A stretch of DNA of 22,250 nucleotides, taken from positions 1 through 22,250 of the forward strand of contig DJRZ01000030.1 of NCBI GenBank assembly GCA_002440235.1, written 5' to 3'. Positions 7,809 through 14,778 of the stretch are shown one piece after another. Every line of letters starts with the position of its first letter. The first letter of the stretch is position 1. The position numbers and the translations under genes are program-made. This DNA comes from Alphaproteobacteria bacterium UBA6347 (GTDB lineage Bacteria > Pseudomonadota > Alphaproteobacteria > CAAGCB01 > CAG-977). Under the pieces are notes generated by a model that saw only the letters and a list, made by a program, of their open reading frames with translations, had not been told where the DNA came from and did not search any database.

Positions 7809-9418
7809 TACGCTTTGCCGTTTTCGTCGATCCGGAAGATTCCGACGGAAAGTTTCGGCGTTATTTTCTTTTCAAAGACGGGATCGGCGCACAGCCAGTC
7901 GGAAAAGCCCTTGTTGCTGCCGCCGAACCGGTTTTGAGCGGGTTCCCGCGCGGCGTAGCAGGGGGTGTTTTCGCCCTTGACGGGATTGACGGCGACGTAA
8001 TAATCGACGCGGTACGCTTTCAGCACTTTGTCCAGCGACGCCTGCGCGTCCAGATCGTTCAGCAGATTCGCGTCCATCGCCGCGCCGTCCAGCCGCGCGA
8101 CCTTTTCCCCCGTTTTCCACGCCAGCATGCCCGCGCCGCCGCCCATGGCGTAACGTCCCCGATGCGCGGATTGAAATTCGCCGACGGCTTCGACGACGGG
8201 CTGATAAAAGGCGGAACGCGGACGGACGACCGAAAACAGCGCGATGACGCAGAAACAGACGCCGATTCCCGTCCACGCCAGACGGGCTTGGGACAATTCC
8301 CTTTCCCCGCCGTTTTCAGCCAGCTGGTTTTCAATGCGGCGAACGGCGAACGCCAAAGCGGCGGGCGCGCCGACCGCCAGCGGGTAAAAGGCGTATTCCG
8401 GCACGGTGATGTAGGTGATCGACGCCAAAACGACCAGATGCAGGATCGGAAACCACACCAGCGAATAAAACACGGTGTCGGCGGGACGCTGTTCGCGTTC
8501 CACCCACGGAAACGACGCGTAAGCCGTCAGCCCCAAAAGCAGGGTCGGAAACGTCAGAACGGCGATCGAAACCGGACTTTTCAGCAAATGGCGTAGCGGA
8601 GAGGCGATCAGAACGGACGCGATCCGCCACGGGGCGATGTCCTGCGCTTTCGTTGCGGCGGCGTATTCGGCGGGCGACGTCAGACCGTACAGCGTTTGCT
8701 GCAAATGAATGTACGCGATCAGCGGAATCAGTCCGGCGAACAGCGCGGGCAGCAGCTTTAACAGCTGTTCGGTCGTGATCGGATTTTTAAAGTTGAACTG
8801 GAAATAAAAGACAAGCAGCGTCGCGACGAAAAAAACGACGGTGTCGAAACGCGCGAACGCCGCCAAGGAAACGCTCAACCCGTAAAGCAGTCCCGTTTTG
8901 ACGGTCGGGTTCGTCAGGGCTTCGTGCAGACACAGCGCACCGGAAAACAGCGCGGACAGCGCAAGGAAGACGTCGGATCCCGACGCCGAAAACCACAATT
9001 CCGCCGCCAGCAGAAAGGACAGCGGCAAAAACCGTTCGGCGTCGCCGCGTTTGAAATCCAGACGGGCGGACAGCCGGTCGAACAAAAACAGCGTCAGCGC
9101 GGCGAACACACCGATCAATGCGCGGACGGCGATGAAGAAAGCCGTCGAACCGGCGGGAAAAACGGCGGAAATCCCCCGCGCGATCAGCGCGTACAGCGGT
9201 GAAAAGTCGTTTGTCGGCGTCGCGCCGTCGAAGCTGAAAACGCCCGTTTCGACGAAATTGGAAACGATGGTCGTCAGATTGAAAAAACGTTCGTGAAACC
9301 AATAGGGGGCGGGGACGGTCGGGAACAGCAGGGGGGCGAAAACGAAAACAAGAATGACGGCGGTGAAAACCGTCGTCATTCCCGTTTCGAAACGGATTTT
9401 TTTCAAATCAGCCGTCAT
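7805..9418 (-). CDS. Polytopic membrane protein, GT-C glycosyltransferase-like
   Basis: A 537-aa inner-membrane protein with roughly ten hydrophobic segments, the first at about residues 14-34. A soluble-looking segment near 35-75 holds NDFSPLYALI, which resembles the first periplasmic loop of GT-C glycosyltransferases. The C-terminal ~130 residues are soluble and contain MLAWKTGEKVARLDG, like the tail of GT39/ArnT-type transferases. This suggests transfer of a sugar from a polyprenyl carrier to an envelope acceptor. No clear catalytic DD/DE pair could be fixed by eye, so the enzyme class is inferred. Its start overlaps the end of nfeD by 11 bases and has no clear ribosome site of its own, which suggests coupled translation. 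It ends convergently with thrB. Confidence 0.7.
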   Translation of the reverse strand: MTADLKKIRFETGMTTVFTAVILVFVFAPLLFPTVPAPYWFHERFFNLTTIVSNFVETGVFSFDGATPTNDFSPLYALIARGISAVFPAGSTAFFIAVRALIGVFAALTLFLFDRLSARLDFKRGDAERFLPLSFLLAAELWFSASGSDVFLALSALFSGALCLHEALTNPTVKTGLLYGLSVSLAAFARFDTVVFFVATLLVFYFQFNFKNPITTEQLLKLLPALFAGLIPLIAYIHLQQTLYGLTSPAEYAAATKAQDIAPWRIASVLIASPLRHLLKSPVSIAVLTFPTLLLGLTAYASFPWVEREQRPADTVFYSLVWFPILHLVVLASITYITVPEYAFYPLAVGAPAALAFAVRRIENQLAENGGERELSQARLAWTGIGVCFCVIALFSVVRPRSAFYQPVVEAVGEFQSAHRGRYAMGGGAGMLAWKTGEKVARLDGAAMDANLLNDLDAQASLDKVLKAYRVDYYVAVNPVKGENTPCYAAREPAQNRFGGSNKGFSDWLCADPVFEKKITPKLSVGIFRIDENGKAY

Positions 9419-9857
9419 TGACGGGTTCGACCTCCAGCGTCGTGCCGCGCGCGCCGACGACTTTGACGCGGGTGTTCGCGGGAATGTCCGTCCGCGCCGT
9501 CGCCAGCCATTGCGAATCGCCGACGGAAATCTTGCCCCGTCCGTCGGCGATCGGTTCGCAAACGCTGTATGTCCGCCCGACGTATTGCGCCGCGCGGTTG
9601 TTCAGCGTCGGATCGGGCTGATCCTGTTTCGCGCCCGCCATGACTTTTTTGCCGATCATGACGGAAAGGACGCTCAGCACCGCGAAAATCGTTCCCAGCA
9701 AAGCGGGCGACGCCGCGGGAAAGACGAAGTCGATCAGTCCCGTCGCCAGCGCGCCGAATCCGATCCAGATGAAAAACACCCCCGGCGTGACGATTTCCAG
9801 CACCATCAAAACGGCGGCGGCGGAAAACCACCACCAGTAATCAGCGACTGCCCCCAT
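9408..9857 (-). CDS. nfeD: NfeD-family membrane protein (short form)
   Basis: A 149-aa protein with about three N-terminal transmembrane segments (roughly 8-70, with a WWWF start and an EIVTPGVFFIWIGFGAL motif) and a C-terminal OB-fold-like beta domain (about 88-145, with GRGKISVGDSQW). The short form lacks the ClpP-like protease domain of long NfeD proteins. NfeD proteins partner with SPFH/stomatin proteins in membrane microdomains. Here the stomatin gene is directly upstream, 21 bases away. The ribosome site AAGGAAA precedes the ATG at 9857. The 3' end overlaps the GT-C-like gene. Confidence 0.9.
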   Translation of the reverse strand: MGAVADYWWWFSAAAVLMVLEIVTPGVFFIWIGFGALATGLIDFVFPAASPALLGTIFAVLSVLSVMIGKKVMAGAKQDQPDPTLNNRAAQYVGRTYSVCEPIADGRGKISVGDSQWLATARTDIPANTRVKVVGARGTTLEVEPVNDG

Positions 9858-9878
9858 GCGCGTTTCCTTTCGTCGTCG

Positions 9879-10823
9879 TTACCACACCTTGCCGGATCCG
9901 GCGGATTTCGCCTTGTCCGATTTGGCGAGGCTTTCCTTGGCGATTTCGCCGATGCCGGCGATCGATCCCAGAATGTTGGTCGCTTCGATCGGCAGCATGA
10001 CCATTTTGGAATTTTCCGCCGTGCCGATTTCTTTCAGGGCGTCAAGGTATTTCTGCCCCAAAAAGTAGTTGATCGCGTTGATGTTGCCTTTGCCGATCGC
10101 CTCGGACACCGCGGCGGTCGCCTTCGCTTCGGCTTCGGCTTGGCGTTCGCGGGCTTCGGCGTCGCGGAAAGCGGCTTCCTTGCGTCCTTCGGCTTGCAGG
10201 ACGGCGGACTGTTTTTCACCCTCGGCTTTCAGGATTTGCGACTGGCGCAGACCTTCGGCTTCCAGAATTTGGGCGCGTTTGTCGCGTTCGGCTTTCATCT
10301 GGCGCGCCATGGCGTCGACCAGATCGCGCGGCGGAGTGATGTCCTTGATTTCGATGCGGGTGACTTTGACGCCCCAGGGTTCGGTCGCCTGATCGACGAC
10401 TTCCAGCAAACGGTGGTTGATCACGTCGCGCTGGCTGAGCAGTTCGTCCAGATCCATCGATCCCATGACGGTACGAATGTTCGTCATGACCAAATTCAGA
10501 ATGGCGATGTGCAGCGAACGGACTTCGTACACCGCGTGCGCCGCGTCCAGCACCTGAAAGAACACGACGCCGTCGACCGTGACCATGGCGTTGTCCTTTG
10601 TGATGACCTCTTGCGACGGGACGTCCAGCACCTGTTCCATCATGTTGACTTTCGCGCCGACGGAATCGACGAACGGAATGATGACGTTCAGCCCCGGTTT
10701 CAGCGTGTGCGTGTAGCGTCCGAACCGTTCGACCGTGTATTCCATGCCCTGCGGCACGGTTTTGACGCCCGCCGAAATCGCGAAAACGGCGAGGACGATC
10801 AATAAAATGACGAATGTTTCCAT
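9879..10823 (-). CDS. qmcA: SPFH/stomatin-like protein (QmcA type)
   Basis: A 314-aa membrane-anchored scaffold protein. Residues 3-19 form one N-terminal hydrophobic segment. An SPFH domain follows, containing [15 protein letters not shown] and [16 protein letters not shown]. Beyond about residue 180 is a charged helical region with repeated AEG units ([33 protein letters not shown]), typical of stomatin/QmcA coiled coils that build ring oligomers. The ATG at 10823 is preceded by AGGGGG. It heads a leftward operon with nfeD and the GT-C-like gene. Family membership is firm; the cellular role in bacteria is generally membrane organisation or protease regulation. Confidence 0.92.
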   Translation of the reverse strand: METFVILLIVLAVFAISAGVKTVPQGMEYTVERFGRYTHTLKPGLNVIIPFVDSVGAKVNMMEQVLDVPSQEVITKDNAMVTVDGVVFFQVLDAAHAVYEVRSLHIAILNLVMTNIRTVMGSMDLDELLSQRDVINHRLLEVVDQATEPWGVKVTRIEIKDITPPRDLVDAMARQMKAERDKRAQILEAEGLRQSQILKAEGEKQSAVLQAEGRKEAAFRDAEARERQAEAEAKATAAVSEAIGKGNINAINYFLGQKYLDALKEIGTAENSKMVMLPIEATNILGSIAGIGEIAKESLAKSDKAKSAGSGKVW

Positions 10824-10858
10824 AAAAAAGCCCCCTTGTTTCAGGATAAAGTCCCGTC

Positions 10859-10887
10859 ATTGTATCCGAAAAAAGGCGGCTTGGCTA
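10859..10887 (-). promoter_or_regulatory. Promoter of the qmcA-nfeD operon
   Basis: On the minus strand TAGCCA (10887-10882) is separated by 17 bases from TACAAT (10864-10859), a five-of-six match to the -10 consensus. It lies about 35 bases before the qmcA start. Confidence 0.45.
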
Positions 10888-10900
10888 TCAAATAAAGGAG

Positions 10901-11236
10901 CTACTTCTTAAAGATCAAAAATCCCGCGATTACCAGCAGGGCGAATCCGGCGACGTGATTCCAGCGCAGATCCTCGCCCAGATAATAGACGGAAAACAGC
11001 GCGAAAACGGACAGCGTGATGACTTCCTGCAACCCTTTCAGCTGGGCGGCGGAATAGTATTCGTGACCGATGCGGTTGGCGGGGACTTGCAGACAGTATT
11101 CGAAAAACGCGATGCCCCAGCTGACCAGAATGACCGTCCACAGCGCGGTCGATTTGAATTTCAAATGACCGTACCACGCGAACGTCATGAAGACGTTGGA
11201 ACAAATCAGCAAAAGAACGGGGACGACGGCGTGCAT
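10901..11236 (-). CDS. DMT-superfamily small membrane protein (DUF486)
   Basis: A 111-aa inner-membrane protein with four hydrophobic helices. It carries the signature residues of the DUF486/DMT_6 family: NVFMTFAWYGHLKF near the start, then SWGIAFFEYCLQVPANRIG and QLKGLQEVITL. Its substrate is unknown. The frame stays open far upstream, but the start at 11236 is chosen because family homology begins there and GGGAG precedes it; the upstream frame is antisense to flgB. It is transcribed divergently from the flagellar operon, with 171 bases between the two starts. Confidence 0.88.
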   Translation of the reverse strand: MHAVVPVLLLICSNVFMTFAWYGHLKFKSTALWTVILVSWGIAFFEYCLQVPANRIGHEYYSAAQLKGLQEVITLSVFALFSVYYLGEDLRWNHVAGFALLVIAGFLIFKK

Positions 11237-11317
11237 GGAAAAACTCCCGAAGAAAAAGATTCTGCGACGGTGATACGCCGGAAACGCCGCCGATGCAAAA
11301 GAAAAAATTGAAAAAAC

Positions 11318-11332
11318 GGCACGGGTTTTGCA
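11318..11332 (+). promoter_or_regulatory. Sigma-54 (RpoN) promoter of the flagellar operon
   Basis: GGCACG (11318-11323), four bases, then TTGCA (11328-11332) matches the RpoN consensus exactly in its conserved core. The invariant GG (-24) and GC (-12) are separated by exactly ten bases. Transcription would begin near 11343, about 65 bases before flgB. Sigma-54 control of basal-body genes is known in alphaproteobacteria such as Caulobacter, where the activator FlbD is needed. I did not identify an activator site. Confidence 0.85.
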
Positions 11333-11407
11333 TAATGATTCAAGCGGAGGCGATTCACGTTTTTTTAAATAAATAAACGCAGAATCCGGAACACAGGGAG
11401 TCGAAAC

Positions 11408-11854
11408 ATGGATTTGCAAAGCCTGACATTGTATCGAATGAGCGGTGAGAAACTGCGCTGGCTGGCGCAGCGGCAAACGGTTTTGGCTGAAAACATCGCC
11501 AACGCGAACACGCCCGACTATATGGCGCGCGACATCGAAAAGCTGGATTTCAAAGACCTGCTGACCGACGACGGGACGGCGCAGCCCGCGCGCACCGATC
11601 CGATGCACCGCACGCGGTCGTCGGGAACGACGAAGATCGTGAAGACGAACGCGGCGCACATGTCGCCCGTTCCGGACGGCAAAGCCCGCGTCGACGAACG
11701 CCGCCGTCCGTTTGAAACGACGATCGACAAAAACGGCGTCGTTTTGGAAGAACAGATGGCGAAAGTCGACGAAACGCGCGGTCAGCACGATCAGGTGACG
11801 GCTTTGTTCAAAAAGAACGCCGCGCTGTTGGGAACGGCTTTGGGCTTGAAGTAG
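11408..11854 (+). CDS. flgB: Flagellar basal-body rod protein FlgB
   Basis: Proximal rod protein of the flagellar basal body, exported through the flagellar type III system and assembled in the periplasm. The 148-aa length is normal. The N-terminus carries the rod/hook family signature (LAENIANANTPDYMARDI), and helical ends at both termini fit the D0 coiled-coil. The start is preceded by a good AGGGAG site. It is the first gene of the operon and lies just behind the sigma-54 promoter. Confidence 0.96.
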   Translation: MDLQSLTLYRMSGEKLRWLAQRQTVLAENIANANTPDYMARDIEKLDFKDLLTDDGTAQPARTDPMHRTRSSGTTKIVKTNAAHMSPVPDGKARVDERRRPFETTIDKNGVVLEEQMAKVDETRGQHDQVTALFKKNAALLGTALGLK

Positions 11855-11869
11855 GCGGAGGGAAGATAA

Positions 11870-12280
11870 ATGGACGATTTGACTCTCAGTAAAAAAATCG
11901 CGGCTTCGGGCATGAAGGCGCAGTCCCAGCGTCTGCGCGTGATTTCGGAAAATCTGGCGAACGCGGATTCTTTGGCGAAAACGCCGGGGGGACAGCCCTA
12001 CCGCCGCAAAACGGTGACATTCCGCAACGAACTGGACCGCGCCACGGGGGCGGAGCTGGTCAAGGTCGGGCGCGTGTCGCGCGACCGCGGACAGCTGGAA
12101 CGCAAATACGACCCGACGCACGAGGCGGCGGGCGCCGACGGCTACGTTTTATTGCCGAACGTCAATCCCTTGGTCGAAACCATGGATATGAAAGAGGCGC
12201 AAAGAACCTACGAGGCGAACCTGAACGTCATTTCCGTGTCCAAGGAAATGATGTCCAAAACGCTGGATTTGATTCGCTGA
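11870..12280 (+). CDS. flgC: Flagellar basal-body rod protein FlgC
   Basis: Second proximal rod protein, 136 aa, exported and assembled next to FlgB. It contains the family signature VISENLANADSLAKTPGGQPYRRKTV and a typical C-terminal helix (YEANLNVISVSKEMMSKTLD). A GGAGGGAAG ribosome site lies just upstream. The gene follows flgB by 15 bases and precedes fliE. Confidence 0.97.
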   Translation: MDDLTLSKKIAASGMKAQSQRLRVISENLANADSLAKTPGGQPYRRKTVTFRNELDRATGAELVKVGRVSRDRGQLERKYDPTHEAAGADGYVLLPNVNPLVETMDMKEAQRTYEANLNVISVSKEMMSKTLDLIR

Positions 12281-12299
12281 AACATAAGGAAACGCAACA

Positions 12300-12617
12300 A
12301 TGGTCGATAACGTGTCCAACGCCCTTTCCGCCTATCGGGCGGCTGTTTCCAGACAGGTTTTGCCGTCGTCCGGAACGCCGGTCGAACCGGCTTCGCCCGC
12401 GGGGTCTTTCGCGTCGATGCTGAAATCCGCCGCGCTGCAGGCGGAACGGGACAACAAGCAGGCGGAAATGCTGAGCATTCAAGCCGTCAAAGGCACCGCC
12501 GACATGCAAGAGGTCGTCATGGCTGTTTCCAACGCCGAAGCCGCCCTGCAAACCGTCGTCGCCGTGCGCGACAAGGTTGTTTCCGCCTATCAGGAAATCA
12601 TGCAAATGCCCATCTGA
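12300..12617 (+). CDS. fliE: Flagellar hook-basal body complex protein FliE
   Basis: A 105-aa adaptor that joins the MS ring/export gate to the rod. The conserved part is the C-terminal half, with QAVKGTADMQEVVMAVSNAE and the terminal VRDKVVSAYQEIMQMPI motif. The N-terminal ~40 residues are variable and Ser/Ala/Pro-rich, as usual. The order flgB-flgC-fliE is a common flagellar arrangement. Confidence 0.95.
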   Translation: MVDNVSNALSAYRAAVSRQVLPSSGTPVEPASPAGSFASMLKSAALQAERDNKQAEMLSIQAVKGTADMQEVVMAVSNAEAALQTVVAVRDKVVSAYQEIMQMPI

Positions 12618-12635
12618 CGCGGGGGAAGCGAACCG

Positions 12636-12905
12636 ATGACGGACGTGATGGTGATAGAGGTCGGCAAGGACGCGATTTACACGCTGTTGCTGATTGTCGG
12701 ACCGTTGCTGTTGGTCGCCATGGTCGTCGGTTTGCTGATCAGCCTGATTCAGACGCTGACGCAGATTCAGGAAATGACGCTGGTTTTCGTTCCGAAAATT
12801 TTGTTCGTCTTCGTCGCGCTGATTTTGTTGTTGCCCTTTATGATCGAACAGCTGCGCGTGTTTTCGAACGGTCTGTTTGACCGCATCATCGCGCTGGGAA
12901 CGTGA
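12636..12905 (+). CDS. fliQ: Flagellar export gate protein FliQ
   Basis: An 89-aa protein with two hydrophobic helices (about 16-38 and 52-72), part of the FliP-FliQ-FliR export gate in the inner membrane. The family motif LISLIQTLTQIQEMTLVFVPK is present. It lies between fliE and fliR; fliP is absent from this cluster and must be elsewhere. Confidence 0.96.
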   Translation: MTDVMVIEVGKDAIYTLLLIVGPLLLVAMVVGLLISLIQTLTQIQEMTLVFVPKILFVFVALILLLPFMIEQLRVFSNGLFDRIIALGT

Positions 12906-12909
12906 CGCC

Positions 12910-13671
12910 ATGGACTGGGAACGGCTGGTTTCGCTGGAACTGTACCATTTTTTGTTTGTCTTCGCGCGCGTCGGCGGCGCGTTTTTGTTTATGCCTTTCT
13001 TTTCGTCGACGTATGTGCCGAACAGGGTGCGGCTGTTGTTCGCTTTGGCGCTGGCTGTCGTTTTGACGCCGTCGCTGGGGCAATATTTGCCGCCCGCCCC
13101 GCAAAACGTGCCGGATCTGTTCAGACTGCTGCTGCTGGAAACGACCGTCGGCGTGTTTTTGGGCATGATCCCGTTCTTTCTGATGACCGCGATCGATCTG
13201 ACGGGCGTGAACGCGGCGATGGCGACCAGCTTTTCGAACGCGACGATTCTGGATCCGCAAACGAACGTCCAGTCGACGGTGCTGACCGGTTTTTTGACGC
13301 TGACGGCGGTTTTGATGATCGTTGCGGCGGATCTGCACCACGTCATGCTGGGCGCTGTTTTGGCGAGCTACAAAACTTTTCCCGCCGGACAGCCTCTGCT
13401 GACGGGGGATATGACGCGGACGCTGGCGCAGACGCTGGGCGCGGCGTTCACGCACGGTTTTGAAATCGGGTCGCCGTTCATCGTGATGATCGTGCTTTTG
13501 TATTCGTCGATGGGCGTTATGTCGCGTCTGATGCCGCAGTTGAACATCATGTTCGTCGTGATGCCTCTGCAAGTCTGGCTGGGGCTGGCGCTGACGATGG
13601 TTTCCCTGCCGATGATGATGTGGTGGTTCTTGGAGTTTTTCCAAGACGGTCTGCGTCCCTTCGCTTTGTGA
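12910..13671 (+). CDS. fliR: Flagellar export gate protein FliR
   Basis: A 253-aa polytopic membrane protein of the flagellar type III export gate. It has the family features FARVGGAFLFMPFFSS near the start, a DLTGVNAAMATSFSNATILDPQ segment and a C-terminal LNIMFVVMPLQVWLGLALT stretch. The frame is open from an ATG at 12877 inside fliQ, but the start at 12910 is preferred because it gives the usual FliR N-terminus (MDWERL) and lies four bases after the fliQ stop. Confidence 0.95.
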   Translation: MDWERLVSLELYHFLFVFARVGGAFLFMPFFSSTYVPNRVRLLFALALAVVLTPSLGQYLPPAPQNVPDLFRLLLLETTVGVFLGMIPFFLMTAIDLTGVNAAMATSFSNATILDPQTNVQSTVLTGFLTLTAVLMIVAADLHHVMLGAVLASYKTFPAGQPLLTGDMTRTLAQTLGAAFTHGFEIGSPFIVMIVLLYSSMGVMSRLMPQLNIMFVVMPLQVWLGLALTMVSLPMMMWWFLEFFQDGLRPFAL

Positions 13672-13683
13672 ACGGAGGCGCCG

Positions 13684-14778
13684 GTGGCGGAAGATCAAGA
13701 CGAGTCGTCGAAAACGGAAGAGGCGTCCGAGCGAAAGCTGGAACGCGCGCGCGAAGAGGGCAACGTCCCCCTGTCGCAGGAAGTCAAAAGCTGGTTTATG
13801 CTGTTCGCGGCGCTGCTGATGCTGTGGGGGCTGGCGCCGTTCGTGATGAAGCGCGTCGCCCTGATTTCCCGCAAATTTATCGAACGTCCCGAACAAATGC
13901 CCGTCGACCCGCTGGGACTGCGCGACATGCTGACGGAAACGGGGCTGGATCTGTTCGTGGTGCTTTGCCTGCCTTTGGGGCTGTTTTTCGTTCTGGCGGC
14001 GGCGTCCGCGCTGGTGCAGATCGGCTTTTTGTACGCGCCGAAACGGCTGGAGCTGAAATGGGACAGGATCAACCTGTTCGCCAACGCGCGGGAATTCGTC
14101 ACCAAAGCCAAAATCGTCGACATGATCAAGGGCGTGTTCAAAATCGTCGCGGTCGGCTACGCGGGCTGGCTGGTCGTCAAACCGCGAATCTTGAACATTT
14201 TGAACACGTCGGCGTTTGACGTCGCGTCGATTTTGGCGATGCTGCACAAACTGCTGCTGTTGATTTTGATGACGATGGTGATGATCATTTTCGTCATCGC
14301 GTTCGCCGACTATTTCTATCAGAAGTTTTCCTACCTGAAACGCCAGCGCATGACCAAGCAGGAGGTCAAGGACGAATACAAGCAGACCGAAGGCGATCCG
14401 CAGGTCAAAATGCGTCTGCGCCAGATCCGTTCCGAACGTCTGCGCAAACGCATGATGGCGAACGTGCCGAACGCGTCGGTCGTCGTCACCAACCCGACGC
14501 ATTTCGCGGTGGCGCTGCGCTACGAGCCGGCGGAGGGCATGACCGCCCCCGTCGTCGTCGCCAAAGGTCAGGACTTCATCGCGCTGAAAATCCGCGAGGT
14601 CGCCGCCGAACACGACGTGCCGATCGTCGAAAATCCGCCGCTGGCGCGCGCGCTGTTCGCGTCCGTCGACATCGACGCCCCCATTCCGACGGAACATTAC
14701 GCGGCGGTTGCGGAAGTCATCAAGTACGTTTATAACTTGAAAGGGAAAACTCTGCCGCAAGGGGGCGGTGAAGAATAA
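13684..14778 (+). CDS. flhB: Flagellar export switch protein FlhB
   Basis: A 364-aa inner-membrane protein that controls the switch in export specificity from rod/hook to filament substrates. The N-terminus has the family motif SSKTEEASERKLERAREEGNVP, followed by four transmembrane segments. The cytoplasmic domain holds the autocleavage site NPTH at 270-273. The start is a GTG at 13684 with GGAGG upstream. The stop overlaps the cckA start by one base (TAATG), which suggests coupled translation. Confidence 0.97.
   Translation: MAEDQDESSKTEEASERKLERAREEGNVPLSQEVKSWFMLFAALLMLWGLAPFVMKRVALISRKFIERPEQMPVDPLGLRDMLTETGLDLFVVLCLPLGLFFVLAAASALVQIGFLYAPKRLELKWDRINLFANAREFVTKAKIVDMIKGVFKIVAVGYAGWLVVKPRILNILNTSAFDVASILAMLHKLLLLILMTMVMIIFVIAFADYFYQKFSYLKRQRMTKQEVKDEYKQTEGDPQVKMRLRQIRSERLRKRMMANVPNASVVVTNPTHFAVALRYEPAEGMTAPVVVAKGQDFIALKIREVAAEHDVPIVENPPLARALFASVDIDAPIPTEHYAAVAEVIKYVYNLKGKTLPQGGGEE

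Noticed and set aside
9354..10805. 483-codon plus-strand open frame over nfeD and qmcA
   Set aside because: Composition is biased (Arg, Phe, Asp) with no family features; the minus-strand genes are recognisable.
11237..12121. N-terminal extension of the DUF486 gene to 406 aa
   Set aside because: The added part is antisense to flgB and flgC and its composition is shadow-like; the ATG at 11236 has a ribosome site and matches the family start.
12886..14760. 624-codon minus-strand open frame across fliR and flhB
   Set aside because: It is an Arg/Gln/His-rich shadow of GC-rich flagellar genes that are clearly real on the plus strand.
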